Below the pieces are notes generated by a model. The model was not told where the DNA came from. It did not search any database and saw nothing but the letters and a program-made list of their open reading frames with translations. Of a stretch of 64,000 nucleotides of DNA, positions 36,939 to 46,063 are shown piece by piece; the stretch's first letter is position 1, and each line of letters begins with the position of its first letter. The translations under genes and the position numbers were made by a program. The stretch spans positions 620,001-684,000 of the forward strand of contig JACKJT010000001.1 in the NCBI GenBank assembly GCA_020637795.1, written 5' to 3'. The stretch comes from Hoeflea sp. GTDB lineage: Bacteria > Pseudomonadota > Alphaproteobacteria > Rhizobiales > Rhizobiaceae.

Positions 36939-37814
36939 TTAATTCTGATCGTTGGCGGCGACATCGACCGACTTGACGTCGGCTTCGATGGCGGCAACCA
37001 GGTTGCGATTGGCGGCTTCGATATCATCGGCCGCTGCAGCAAGCCAGGCATCGAACTTGTCCTGGGCAACCACACGGATCGCGATCGGCATATAGGCGTG
37101 GTCCTTGCCGCAGAGCTCGGAACACTGGCCGTAGTAGAGCCCCTCGGCGTCTGCCTTGAACCAGGTCTCGTTCAGACGGCCCGGAACCGCGTCCATCTTG
37201 ACGCCGAACGCCGGCATGGCGAAGGAGTGCAGAACGTCGGCTGCGGTGACGAGGAGACGGACCGTCTTGCCGACCGGGACCACCAGTTCATTGTCGACGG
37301 CCAGAAGGCGCGGATAGGTCGCCATGTCTTCCTTGCCATAGTCGGCGCGGTCGCCTTCCTGCAGCATGAGCGAGTCAAAGGAGACTTCGCTCTCGTTCTG
37401 GTACTCATAGCCCCAGTACCACTGATACCCCGTCGCCTTGACGGTGTAGTCAGCCGCAGCCGGCGAATACTGCGCCGTCAGCAGGTTGAAGGACGGGACC
37501 GCCAGCGCCAGCAGGACGACCACGGGACCGAGCGTCCAGATCACCTCGATGAGGGAATTGTGGCTGGTCTTGGAGGGATTGGGATTGGCTCCGGCGCGGA
37601 ACTTCATCATCACATAGATCAGAAGCGCCAGCACGAAGAGCGTGATCGGCACGATGAACCAGAGTGTATAGGCCTCGAAACCGCGGATCTGGCTCATGAT
37701 TTCGGTGGCAGCAGGCTGTAAGCCCATTTGCCAATCAACCGGCTGCGCTGCCAAAGCGGGGCTCGCGCCCAGCGAAACCAGCGCGGCAAGCCCTGCAGAA
37801 AGCTTGTTGGTCAC
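36939..37814 (-). CDS. ctaC: cytochrome c oxidase subunit II
   Basis: 291 aa. GTG start at 37814 with GGGAG upstream, then a signal peptide (VTNKLSAGLAALVSLGASPALA). Two membrane helices (about residues 45-67 and 88-110) are followed by the cupredoxin domain holding CuA: the His in LHSFAMPAFGVK and YYGQCSELCGKDHAYMPI, with both Cys, the His and the Met. The C-terminal 40 residues are acidic and Ala-rich. It is the first gene of the oxidase operon, and its promoter should lie in 37815-38195. Confidence 0.97.
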   Translation of the reverse strand: MTNKLSAGLAALVSLGASPALAAQPVDWQMGLQPAATEIMSQIRGFEAYTLWFIVPITLFVLALLIYVMMKFRAGANPNPSKTSHNSLIEVIWTLGPVVVLLALAVPSFNLLTAQYSPAAADYTVKATGYQWYWGYEYQNESEVSFDSLMLQEGDRADYGKEDMATYPRLLAVDNELVVPVGKTVRLLVTAADVLHSFAMPAFGVKMDAVPGRLNETWFKADAEGLYYGQCSELCGKDHAYMPIAIRVVAQDKFDAWLAAAADDIEAANRNLVAAIEADVKSVDVAANDQN

Positions 37815-38195
37815 GTTATGTCTCCCTCGAGTATCGTACCGCCTGCGTGACAAGACGGAATCCCTCAATTTGATTGGCGCTTCAAATCACAGAATGACAT
37901 CGCCCGCAACTGTCGTCACCTGTTGATGATGCGGCATTTTTGCGCGGGGCCTTGCGAAAGCGGCGGGTTTGCACGGTCAAACCCCGACCGGACCGCGATT
38001 TTCCCCGAAAATCTGCCCAAGCGCTGCCTGTCGACCCGGCCATTCGTGCAATCTCGGATCCACTTTGATCCGCCGGCGTTGCCCCGAAGCCGCATTTTTG
38101 CCGCACAAAACAGCAGAGAGTGGTTGTGAAGGGTTCCAATTTGCCCACGCCCATCTACAAATTGAGCGATGATTCGGCCGTTCCATGGAGTTGAA
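37815..38195. promoter_or_regulatory. divergent region between ctaC and ialB-like gene, with palindromes
   Basis: 381 bp without a supported gene. It holds a 20-bp palindrome with perfect arms ATTTGA (37868-37873) and TCAAAT (37882-37887), centred about 64 bp upstream of ctaC, and a second, GATTTTC-CCC-GAAAATC (37997-38013). The first is loosely FNR-like but its half-sites and spacing do not match TTGAT-N4-ATCAA. Oxidase genes are often oxygen-regulated, so a regulator site is plausible. Confidence 0.4.
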
Positions 38196-38726
38196 ATGGC
38201 ATTTGCACAGATTTCGAACCGGGGTTTTGGCGCTGTCCTGGCATGCCTGATGCTCGCCACACCGCTGGGCCTTGCGACACAGGCGGCCGCCCAGCAGGCG
38301 GGCAAGGTCAAATCCTCGCACGGCGCCTGGTCGATCGTCTGCGACACGCCCGCTGGCGCGCCCGGAGAACAATGTGCGCTGATGCAGAATGTCATCGCCG
38401 ATGACCGTCCCGAGGTCGGGCTTTCGGTGGTTGTGCTCAAGACCGCGGACCAACAGGCCCGCATCCTCAGGGTGCTGGCGCCGCTTGGCGTGCTGCTTCC
38501 CTCCGGACTCGGTCTCAACATCGATGGCAAGGACATCGGCCGAGCCTATTTCGTCCGCTGCTTCTCCGATGGCTGCTACGCAGAGGTGATCCTCGACGAA
38601 ACGCTGCTGACGACGTTGCGCGGCGGCACCACGGCAACCTTCATCGTGTTCCAGACACCCGAAGAAGGCATCGGCATTCCGGTCGATCTCGCAGGTTTCA
38701 CGGAAGGTTATGCCGCACTCCCCTAA
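38196..38726 (+). CDS. invasion-associated locus B (IalB) family protein
   Basis: 176 aa exported protein. GGAG lies 6 bases before the ATG. The signal peptide spans about residues 1-34 (ending TQAAAQQ). The mature domain matches IalB: HGAWSIVCDTPAGAPGEQCALMQ near residue 45 holds a conserved Cys pair, and VRCFSDGCYAEV holds a second. IalB was named for erythrocyte invasion in Bartonella, but homologues occur in free-living rhizobia with unknown role. It is divergent from ctaC, as is usual in these genomes. Confidence 0.88.
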   Translation: MAFAQISNRGFGAVLACLMLATPLGLATQAAAQQAGKVKSSHGAWSIVCDTPAGAPGEQCALMQNVIADDRPEVGLSVVVLKTADQQARILRVLAPLGVLLPSGLGLNIDGKDIGRAYFVRCFSDGCYAEVILDETLLTTLRGGTTATFIVFQTPEEGIGIPVDLAGFTEGYAALP

Positions 38727-38743
38727 AAGTGGCTGGTTTCGGC

Positions 38744-39049
38744 TTAATCCGGCGATGAAGCGCCGGTGAGAACGAACCGCAACGGCTTGTCCTTTGTGCG
38801 CGCAAGCTGGCCTTTCGATTCCAGATCAAGCTGAACACATTTGATCCACCACCCGGATGTAGCGCCAGCCGGAAAAAGCGCCTGCGGCAGCATCGGCTTC
38901 ACCCCTTCCTTGATTGCGGCATAGTCAAGAGGCTCCGACTGATTGCTCAGGACCTTGACCATGGCATCGCGCATGGCAAGGTATTTCGCGGCATCGACCC
39001 GTGTTGTCTGACCCGGGTGATTGACATTCTCGACCGTGATTTTGTCCAT
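38744..39049 (-). CDS. small conserved hypothetical protein, 101 aa
   Basis: ATG at 39049 preceded by GGGGGAGG. The sequence (ENVNHPGQTTRVDAAKY, then AIKEGVKPMLPQALFPAGA and GWWIKCVQLDLESKG) looks like a small winged-helix-type fold and resembles the family I know as DUF6958. There is no signal peptide or membrane segment, and one cysteine. It is convergent with the IalB-like gene (17 bp apart) and divergent from tldD across 69 bp. The function is unknown. Confidence 0.75.
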   Translation of the reverse strand: MDKITVENVNHPGQTTRVDAAKYLAMRDAMVKVLSNQSEPLDYAAIKEGVKPMLPQALFPAGATSGWWIKCVQLDLESKGQLARTKDKPLRFVLTGASSPD

Positions 39050-39118
39050 TGGCCTGCCTCCCCCGTGTTTCAATCCAGGCTGGATTACCTATATACACTG
39101 GCAACGCCGAAATTCAGA

Positions 39119-40546
39119 ATGGACAAGACCATGCAGGATCCGCTCGCCAGCCAGTTCGACATCTCGGAAGCCAAGGTCGAGAGAATCGTCGCCGATGCGC
39201 TCAAGGACGCGGATGATGGCGAACTCTACCTCGAGTACGAGGAAACCGAATCCCTGCTGTTTGACAATGGCAAGCTGAAATCCGGCACCTATGCCACCGA
39301 CCGGGGTTTCGGCCTGCGCTCGGTGCTGGGCGAGACATCGGGCTATGCCCATGCGGGCGAACTCTCGGAAGCCGCGCTGATGCGCGCCGCGGACGCGGTT
39401 TCAGCAGTGACGCGCGGCGCAAGCGGCACCTATTCGGCCGCGCCGCAGCGCACAAACAAGCTGCTCTACACCGCGCAGAATCCGCTTGAGGCGCCGGGCT
39501 TCGAAGACAAGGTCAAGCTGCTGCAGAGCATCGACCACTATCTGCGAAGCAAGGACGAGCGCGTCCGGCAGGTCTCTGTCTCGGTCGCCGCCAACTGGCA
39601 GGTGGTCGAGATCCTGCGCGCCGACGGTCACCGGGTGCGCGACGTGCGGCCGTTGACGCGGCTCAACATCTCGGTGGTGGCAGGCGTCGGTGACCGGCAG
39701 GAAAACGGCTCCTACGGCATGGGCGGGCGCAAGCTGTTCGGCGATTTTCTGAGCGAGGAAAGCTGGCGGCACGGCGCCGACGAGGCCCTGCGGCAGGCGC
39801 TGGTCAATCTGGAAGCCGTCCCGGCACCGGCAGGCACAATGGACGTGGTGCTCGGCGCCGGCTGGCCCGGCGTCATGCTGCATGAGGCCGTCGGCCACGG
39901 GCTGGAAGGCGATTTCAACCGCAAGAAGACCTCCGCCTTCGCAGGCCTGCTGGGTCAGCGGGTGGCGTCGAAGGGCGTCACGGTGGTCGATGACGGCACC
40001 ATCGAAGGCCGGCGCGGCTCACTGTCGGTTGACGACGAGGGCACGCCGTCGGGCTACAACGTGCTGATCGAGGACGGCATTCTGGTGGGCTACATGCAGG
40101 ACCGGCAGAACGCCCGGCTGATGGGCATGAAAGCCACCGGCAACGGGCGGCGGCAGTCCTACGCCCACCAGCCGATGCCCCGGATGACCAACACCTACAT
40201 GCTGTCGGGCGACAAGACACCCGGAGAGATGATCTCCTCGGTGAAAAAAGGGCTCTACGCTGTTTCCTTCGGCGGCGGCCAGGTCGACATCACCTCGGGC
40301 AAGTTCGTCTTCGGCTGTACTGAGGCCTACCTGATAGAGGACGGCAAGATCGGCGCACCGGTCACCGGCGCAATGCTGATCGGCAACGGCCCGGAAGCGA
40401 TGCAGCGGATCTCGATGGTCGGCAATGATTCCGCGCTCGATACCGGCATTGGCATGTGCGGAAAGGCCGGGCAAAGCGTTCCGGTCGGCGTTGGCCAGCC
40501 GCATCTGCTGATGAACGCGATGACGGTGGGCGGCACCCAGGCCTGA
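39119..40546 (+). CDS. tldD: metalloprotease TldD
   Basis: 475 aa. TldD with TldE/PmbA forms a zinc protease that trims unfolded or modified peptides. The zinc site HEAVGHGLEGDF (HExxxH) is present near residue 257, and the third ligand Cys is in FVFGCTEAYLIEDGKIG. The start is set at 39119 (MDKTMQDPLASQFDISE); the ATG at 39131 is an alternative, and no clear ribosome site decides. The partner gene pmbA is not in this window. Confidence 0.94.
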   Translation: MDKTMQDPLASQFDISEAKVERIVADALKDADDGELYLEYEETESLLFDNGKLKSGTYATDRGFGLRSVLGETSGYAHAGELSEAALMRAADAVSAVTRGASGTYSAAPQRTNKLLYTAQNPLEAPGFEDKVKLLQSIDHYLRSKDERVRQVSVSVAANWQVVEILRADGHRVRDVRPLTRLNISVVAGVGDRQENGSYGMGGRKLFGDFLSEESWRHGADEALRQALVNLEAVPAPAGTMDVVLGAGWPGVMLHEAVGHGLEGDFNRKKTSAFAGLLGQRVASKGVTVVDDGTIEGRRGSLSVDDEGTPSGYNVLIEDGILVGYMQDRQNARLMGMKATGNGRRQSYAHQPMPRMTNTYMLSGDKTPGEMISSVKKGLYAVSFGGGQVDITSGKFVFGCTEAYLIEDGKIGAPVTGAMLIGNGPEAMQRISMVGNDSALDTGIGMCGKAGQSVPVGVGQPHLLMNAMTVGGTQA

Positions 40547-40686
40547 GACGGCGATCCTCGTCGCTCGACCTTCATCGAGACCCAAGACCTGCAATTCAGC
40601 GGAAATCTAAGCGCTGGCGAGGCCGGCTGTTGCCAAAACAGCCAACCCGGTGTCTAAGCGACTGAAGATAAATCCATTCTTCCGTC

Positions 40687-41643
40687 ATGCTTGATATTCT
40701 CTCCATCACAGTTCCCGTTTTCATCATGATCGCGATCGGATACGCGGCGGTCCGTTTCGGCATGTTCGAGGCGGCGGCGATGAAAATTCTCGGCAGCTAC
40801 GTTGTGACGCTTGCCCTGCCCGCACTGCTGTTCAAGGCCATTTCGCAACGTCCGCTCACTGAGGTCGTCAACTGGAGTTACATGGCGGCCTATCTCGCAG
40901 GATCGCTGGTGGTCCTGACCGCCGGATTTTTCTACGCGCGGCGGATCCAGAAGGCTGACACAACGGCCGCGGCCTTCAGCGCCATGGGCATGGTCTGCTC
41001 CAACACCGGGTTCATCGGCTTTCCGATCCTGCTGCTGACGCTGCCGACCATCGCCGGCGTGGGCCTGGCGCTGAACATGATGGTGGAAAACATCGTGCTC
41101 ATTCCGCTGCTGCTGGCCATCGCCGAGGCCGGGCACGGAGGGCCTTCGCCAGTTGCCACAATGCTGGCGCGGACGTTCAGGGGGCTGGCGCGCAATCCGA
41201 TCATCATCGGCCTCGTCGCCGGACTTGCCGCCTCGTTTTCGGGTTTGACCATCCCGGCGCCGCTGATGAAGCCGATCGACATGCTGGCCGCCTCCAGCGC
41301 CGCGGTGTCGCTGCTGGTCATCGGCGGCACGCTGGCAAGCGTCTCCGTTCGCGGCCTCAGCGGCGAAATCGCGCCGACCGTCGCCGGCAAGCTGGTGTTT
41401 CATCCGCTGGCCGTGTTTCTGGCGACACTGGCTCTTCCGCTTGCCGGACTGGCGCCGCTGTCGCCCGACATGCAGGCGGCAGCGGTGATTCTGGCGGCCG
41501 TTCCGATGATGGGCATCTATCCGATCCTTGCGCAGCGCTTCGGCCGAGAACGCTCGAGCGTCGTCGCCATGCTGATGGCGACCGTGCTCTCCTTCTTCAG
41601 CCTCAGCGCCGTGCTCTGGGCGGTCAACACCTACATCCTGTAG
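40687..41643 (+). CDS. AEC-family transporter (auxin efflux carrier type)
   Basis: 318 aa with about ten hydrophobic helices in two inverted halves. FGMFEAAAMKILGSYVVTLA at the N-terminus and FSAMGMVCSNTGFIGFPILL (the broken helix with Asn) are family signatures. AEC proteins move organic acids such as malate, or related anions, outward or inward; the substrate cannot be read here. It is preceded by 140 bp without a gene after tldD and is probably monocistronic. Confidence 0.88.
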   Translation: MLDILSITVPVFIMIAIGYAAVRFGMFEAAAMKILGSYVVTLALPALLFKAISQRPLTEVVNWSYMAAYLAGSLVVLTAGFFYARRIQKADTTAAAFSAMGMVCSNTGFIGFPILLLTLPTIAGVGLALNMMVENIVLIPLLLAIAEAGHGGPSPVATMLARTFRGLARNPIIIGLVAGLAASFSGLTIPAPLMKPIDMLAASSAAVSLLVIGGTLASVSVRGLSGEIAPTVAGKLVFHPLAVFLATLALPLAGLAPLSPDMQAAAVILAAVPMMGIYPILAQRFGRERSSVVAMLMATVLSFFSLSAVLWAVNTYIL

Positions 41644-41830
41644 GCTATCCTGCAGGCGGGAGCGGCTGAACATGCCCCGACGCAGCCCCGGAAATCGCGC
41701 GTCTGACAGGGCCCTGTGCGTTGAGGTTGCACCTGTCGGTATACTGCCGCGCGAGATTCAACATCGGTTAAGCCGGCTCTGCTACAAGATCTTTTTACCA
41801 AGCGTTTTTTGCGCATTTCGGATCGGGAAT

Positions 41831-42898
41831 ATGTTCGGACCCAATACCGTTGCAGCACGTCGCATGCTCAAACGCGCCGCCATCCAGAGCGGGCTGGAGG
41901 CGGTGTCGCTGTTTGCCAAGACGGGCCTGATGTCCGGCGCCCGCGGCTCGGGCGCAATCTTCACGCTGCACCATGTCCGGCCTGCCGGCCACAAGGCTTT
42001 CGATCCGGTCGCCCATCTGACGATCACTCCCGAATTCCTCGATGCCAGCATTTCCCGGCTGAAGGCGGACGGGCATGTTCCCGTGGCGCTTGAAGACCTT
42101 CCGGAATTTCTCGCCAATCCGGACCGGCCGGGCCCCGCCATGGTGTTCACGCTCGATGACGGCTATCGCGACAACAACCAGTTCGCCCGCCCGGTTTTCG
42201 AGAAACACGGCGTTCCCTACACGATTTTCATCACCGGGGGCTTCGTCGACCGGACCCAATCGATCTGGTGGGAGACGGCCGAGCTGCTGCTCGGTCAGAT
42301 CGACGAGTTCGTTTTCGATTTCGGAGACGGACCGGAAAAGCTGCCAACCCGCAATCCGACCGAAAAATACGCGGCGTTCGACCGGCTGCACAAGGCCCTC
42401 GCCTGCAACGAGCAGCGGCCGATCGTCGAGCGGCTTGGCGAGCAGTCGCGGGCAGCGGGTATCTGCCCGACCGGACTGGTCGACCGGGAGGTGATGGACG
42501 AGGCTGAGCTTCGGGGGCTGGCGGACACGCCGCTGGCGAGCCTGGGCGCGCACACCATCTCGCATCCCAATCTGGCGCACCTCGACGCCGCAGAGATGCA
42601 GCGGGAAATACGCCAATCCGCCGAGCGGGTGGCCGAAATAACCGGCAAGACGCCGCGCACGCTTGCTTATCCGTATGGTGACCGGTGTGCGGCCGGATCG
42701 AGAGAATACCGGGTCGCCCGGGATCTCGGCTTCAAGCTCGCCGTGACCACCAATCCGGGCACCCTGCAGGGCGGCAGCCTCGAAAACCTGTTTTCGCTGC
42801 CCCGCATCTCTCTCAACGGCTACTACCAGAAATGCCGCTACGTCGGAGCGCTCGCATCGGGGATCCCGTTCGCGCTCACCGGTTCCGCTCAGGGATAG
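41831..42898 (+). CDS. polysaccharide deacetylase (NodB-fold)
   Basis: 355 aa. It has the NodB-type metal site: FTLDDGYRDN holds the catalytic Asp and the metal Asp, GAHTISHPNLAHL holds the metal histidines (HxxxH), and LAYPYGD is motif 3. It removes N-acetyl groups from glycans such as exopolysaccharide or peptidoglycan. Start choice is uncertain: the ATG at 41831 has only GGGAAT close by, and the frame is open to 41672. An AT-rich stretch at 41775-41820 could hold the promoter. The last 10 bases overlap the convergent pdxH. Confidence 0.85.
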   Translation: MFGPNTVAARRMLKRAAIQSGLEAVSLFAKTGLMSGARGSGAIFTLHHVRPAGHKAFDPVAHLTITPEFLDASISRLKADGHVPVALEDLPEFLANPDRPGPAMVFTLDDGYRDNNQFARPVFEKHGVPYTIFITGGFVDRTQSIWWETAELLLGQIDEFVFDFGDGPEKLPTRNPTEKYAAFDRLHKALACNEQRPIVERLGEQSRAAGICPTGLVDREVMDEAELRGLADTPLASLGAHTISHPNLAHLDAAEMQREIRQSAERVAEITGKTPRTLAYPYGDRCAAGSREYRVARDLGFKLAVTTNPGTLQGGSLENLFSLPRISLNGYYQKCRYVGALASGIPFALTGSAQG

Positions 42899-43503
42899 AG
42901 GCGGGTCTTCTCCCAGGAGCCTGCCGAGCGGGTGAAGACCACCCGGTCATGCAGCCGGAACGGCCGGTCATGCCAGAACTCGATGGATTGCGGCAAGATC
43001 CGGAAGCCCGACCAGTAGGGCGGACGCGGAATCTCGCCGATGGCGTGTTTGGCGGTGTATTCGGCGACTGCCTTTTCAAGCGCAAAGCGGCTTTCCAGAG
43101 GACGCGACTGCTTCGATGCCCAGGCGCCGATGCGGCTGCCGCGCGGGCGTGAGGCGTAGTACTCATCGGCTTCCGCGTCGCTGACCTGCTCCACCGGGCC
43201 ACGGACGCGGACCTGGCGGCGCAAGGTCTTCCAGTGGAAGCACATGGCGGCTTTCATCGAGGAGAGAATTTCCTGGCCCTTGGCGCTTTCGAAGTTCGTG
43301 TAAAAGACGAAGCCGCGCTCGTCGAACCCCTTGAGCAGGACCATCCGGACATCGGGCAATCCGTCGCTGTCAACAGTTGCCAGCGCCAGGGCATTCGGGT
43401 CGTTGGGTTCGGACGCGGTCGCATCTTCAAGCCATTTCGCAAACAGCCGGTAAGGCTCGGCTTCCTCGGTGAAGTCACCAGTCGTTAACCCTGTATCTGT
43501 CAT
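42889..43503 (-). CDS. pdxH: pyridoxamine 5'-phosphate oxidase
   Basis: 204 aa FMN enzyme that oxidises PNP or PMP to pyridoxal 5'-phosphate. Seen: the FMN-binding block VRMVLLKGFDERGFVFYTNF, CFHWKTLRRQVRVRG, the ASKQSRPLESR loop, and the C-terminal RPFRLHDRVVFTR...LYP. Length and ends are normal. It is divergent from the lipoprotein gene and its 3' end overlaps the deacetylase gene tail to tail by 10 bp. Confidence 0.96.
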   Translation of the reverse strand: MTDTGLTTGDFTEEAEPYRLFAKWLEDATASEPNDPNALALATVDSDGLPDVRMVLLKGFDERGFVFYTNFESAKGQEILSSMKAAMCFHWKTLRRQVRVRGPVEQVSDAEADEYYASRPRGSRIGAWASKQSRPLESRFALEKAVAEYTAKHAIGEIPRPPYWSGFRILPQSIEFWHDRPFRLHDRVVFTRSAGSWEKTRLYP

Positions 43504-43589
43504 AATGATCCCTCATGCCTCCTGGCTGGAGTGGCAGTACGTTGGAACCTGACCTAACAGAAGCAATCAACAGGGAAAAGAGCGGCACC

Positions 43590-44000
43590 GTGCGCCGCGC
43601 CGTTTTGGCGCTGGCGTTGCCGGCCTGCCTTGCCCTGTCGGGCTGCATGGGCGGCGGCTCCTCGGCTGTTTCCGCCCTTACCCTCGACAAGACCACGACG
43701 GCATCGATTGCCCCGCTCTCAGCCGAAAGCGAGATCCTGTCCGACGAGACCGTCATCCGCGATCTTGTCGGCAGCCTGGGCCAGGACCAACTTGCCAGCT
43801 CCCAGCCGTGGTCCAATTCGCTGACCGGTTCGGCGGGCGTGATCTCAAACCTGACGACACTGGCCGATGGGACAAGGACCTGCCGGCTGTTCCAGACCAC
43901 GCGGCACAGCTTTGACGGCATTGCGCTTTTCAATGGCCGGGTCTGTCGCCGGCCCGATGGCGGATGGGATCTGGTCAGCCTCGACCGCGCGGCAGGCTGA
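43590..44000 (+). CDS. RT0821/Lpp0805-type surface lipoprotein
   Basis: 136 aa. From the GTG at 43590 the product begins VRRAVLALALPACLALSGCMGG, a lipoprotein signal with lipobox LSGC. The mature part resembles the RT0821/Lpp0805 surface-protein family: a small domain ending TCRLFQTTRHSFDGIALFN then GRVCRRPDGGWDLVSL. The upstream in-frame ATG (43515) would leave only 11 bp to the divergent pdxH start and no room for promoters, so the GTG is preferred. The family role in the envelope is unknown. Confidence 0.75.
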   Translation: MRRAVLALALPACLALSGCMGGGSSAVSALTLDKTTTASIAPLSAESEILSDETVIRDLVGSLGQDQLASSQPWSNSLTGSAGVISNLTTLADGTRTCRLFQTTRHSFDGIALFNGRVCRRPDGGWDLVSLDRAAG

Positions 44001-44013
44001 GTGGAATATTATT

Positions 44014-44040
44014 CCGGATCCGGGACTGAAATCCGGTTTT
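44014..44040 (+). terminator. hairpin with T-run after the lipoprotein gene
   Basis: CCGGAT (44014-44019), 11-base loop, ATCCGG (44031-44036), then TTTT. It lies 13 bp past the stop and looks like a short intrinsic terminator. Confidence 0.5.
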
Positions 44041-44105
44041 GCATACACGGATGGTTAGCAAATCTTCGCTAGGCTGCCCCGAATAGGCCCATACGGGGAT
44101 GTAAC

Positions 44106-45137
44106 ATGCGTAGTCCGTACACGGTGCTCGGCGTCAACACGACGGCGAAAGCTGAAGACATAAAGAGCGCCTACAGGCAGCTCGCAAAGATTTGGCACCC
44201 GGATCAGAATCCGGACGATCCGCAGGCGGGCACCCGGTTTGCGGAGATCGCCCACGCCTACAAGATGCTGATCGATCCCGAAATGCGTCTGAAATTCGAT
44301 CACGGCCATGTCGACGCCCGGGGCCGTCGCCAGACGCGCCCGGCGCGCGGGTTTTCGGCCAATCCCTTCAAGACATTCAAGGAATCGATGGGCAATGCCC
44401 GCGGCCCCCAGTCAAGCGCGGCAAGCCAGTCCGCCGATGCCCTGGACGAGGCGAAGTTCGAGGACATGGTGGTTCATATTTTTGGCGACGCAGCCGCCAA
44501 GAAGACAAAGGAACAGGCCGCCCAGGACAAGGACCAGGCCGGGCAGCGAACCAAGACCGACGCGCCGGGCATGGACGACGATCCGCTGACCACGCTCGAC
44601 AATCTCTTCAAGAAATGGAAGTCGCGGCACCGGCCGAAGACGGTGCTGCCCGCAAGCGCGCACCAGATCGAGATCACCCTGGAGACGGCACTTGCCGGCC
44701 TTGAAGAGGAGATCGTGTTCGGCGAGAGCGAGACTGTCGCCTACACGATCCCGGCAGGAACCGTCGACGGAGCCGAAATCGTCGTCGCCTCGCCCAACCC
44801 GCAGGTTTACGGCGATGCGGTCGTGACTGTACGCCACAAGCAACACGCCTGGTTGCGCTCGAAGGGCGCCGATCTTCACGGCGACCATCCGATCGAACTT
44901 GCGGAAGCCGTGCTCGGCGGCGCGTTTGTCTACGAGGGTCTTGACGGGCCGGTGCGCATCGACGTGCCGGAATGGTCGGGGTCCGACACCGTGCTGACGG
45001 TCAAGAACAAGGGACTGCCCACAAGCTTTGGCAAACGCGGCGCCCTGCACGTCCATTTGCGGGTGATGCTGCCGGAAAAGCAGGATCCGAACCTCAAGGA
45101 CCTGATGCGATCAAGCAAGAAGGCTTGGTATCTCTAG
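44106..45137 (+). CDS. DnaJ-domain protein (CbpA-like, no zinc finger)
   Basis: 343 aa Hsp40-type co-chaperone. The J domain is residues 1-70 with HPD in KIWHPDQNPDD. A Gly/Phe-like linker (ARGFSANPFKTFKES) and a long charged middle (KKTKEQAAQDKDQAGQR) follow, then the C-terminal substrate-binding domains (about 185-330: ALAGLEEEIVFGESETVAYT). The CxxCxGxG zinc repeats of true DnaJ are absent. GGGGATG precedes the ATG. It lies 113 bp upstream of fabI on the same strand, a common rhizobial pairing. Confidence 0.9.
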   Translation: MRSPYTVLGVNTTAKAEDIKSAYRQLAKIWHPDQNPDDPQAGTRFAEIAHAYKMLIDPEMRLKFDHGHVDARGRRQTRPARGFSANPFKTFKESMGNARGPQSSAASQSADALDEAKFEDMVVHIFGDAAAKKTKEQAAQDKDQAGQRTKTDAPGMDDDPLTTLDNLFKKWKSRHRPKTVLPASAHQIEITLETALAGLEEEIVFGESETVAYTIPAGTVDGAEIVVASPNPQVYGDAVVTVRHKQHAWLRSKGADLHGDHPIELAEAVLGGAFVYEGLDGPVRIDVPEWSGSDTVLTVKNKGLPTSFGKRGALHVHLRVMLPEKQDPNLKDLMRSSKKAWYL

Positions 45138-45250
45138 ACTTTCTGCTTTACAAAGCCGAATACCTGGCAATTGAAGCAATCGATCGCCTTGACTTGCAGC
45201 AGCACTTCCCGTGTGCCATAGCCTGCGCGATAATTTCGAGGGAGAATGCA

Positions 45251-46063
45251 ATGGCTGACACTTCCGGCCTGATGAAAGGCAAACGCGGCCTGATCATGGG
45301 CGTGGCGAACAATCGGTCAATTGCCTGGGGAATTGCCAAGGCGTGTGCCGATGCCGGCGCGGAGCTTGCGCTGACCTACCAGGGCGAGGCGCTGAAGAAG
45401 CGCGTCGAGCCGTTGGCCACCGAGCTTGGTGCGATCGTCGCCGGTCATTGCGACGTCACCGATCTCGACACGATCGATGCCGTCTTCGCCGAGATCGAAT
45501 CCAAGTGGGGCAAGCTGGACTTCGTGGTCCACGCCATCGCGTTCTCCGACAAGGACGAACTGACCGGCCGCTACGTCGAGACCACCCGCGAGAACTTCAG
45601 CCGCACCATGGACATCTCGGTCTATTCGCTGACGGCGGTGGCCAAGCGGGCCGAACCGCTGATGACCGATGGCGGTTCGATCATCACGCTGACCTATTAC
45701 GGCGCCGAGAAGGTGATGCCGCACTACAATGTCATGGGCGTTGCCAAGGCGGCGCTCGAGGCCTCCGTGCGTTATCTCGCCGTCGACCTGGGCGGTTCCA
45801 ACATCCGGGTCAACGCGATCTCCGCCGGCCCGATCAAGACGCTTGCCGCCTCGGGCATCGGCGACTTCCGCTACATTCTGAAGTGGAACGAGTACAACTC
45901 GCCGCTCAAGCGCACGGTGACCATCGATGAAGTCGGCGATTCCGCACTTTACCTGGTGTCGGACCTGTCGCGCGGCGTGACCGGCGAGATCCTGCATGTC
46001 GATTCAGGTTACCACACGGTCGGCATGAAAGCCGTGGACGCCCCCGACATCAGCGTCGTCTGA
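45251..46063 (+). CDS. fabI: enoyl-[acyl-carrier-protein] reductase (NADH)
   Basis: 270 aa short-chain-dehydrogenase-fold enzyme for the last step of fatty acid elongation. Seen: the nucleotide loop GVANNRSIAWGIAKACADAG, the FabI-type catalytic pair Tyr/Lys in TYYGAEKVMPHYNVMGVAK, and the substrate-loop region SAGPIKTLAASGIGDF. This spacing (Y-x6-K with an extra Tyr) is that of FabI, the target of triclosan. GGGAG lies 8 bases before the ATG at 45251. A cUUCGg-capped hairpin starts at its stop codon. Confidence 0.96.
   Translation: MADTSGLMKGKRGLIMGVANNRSIAWGIAKACADAGAELALTYQGEALKKRVEPLATELGAIVAGHCDVTDLDTIDAVFAEIESKWGKLDFVVHAIAFSDKDELTGRYVETTRENFSRTMDISVYSLTAVAKRAEPLMTDGGSIITLTYYGAEKVMPHYNVMGVAKAALEASVRYLAVDLGGSNIRVNAISAGPIKTLAASGIGDFRYILKWNEYNSPLKRTVTIDEVGDSALYLVSDLSRGVTGEILHVDSGYHTVGMKAVDAPDISVV

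Noticed and set aside
37868..37887. FNR/FixK box ahead of ctaC
   Set aside because: Half-sites read TTGAT and TTCAA with 6 bases between, not TTGAT-N4-ATCAA. Kept only as an unassigned palindrome.
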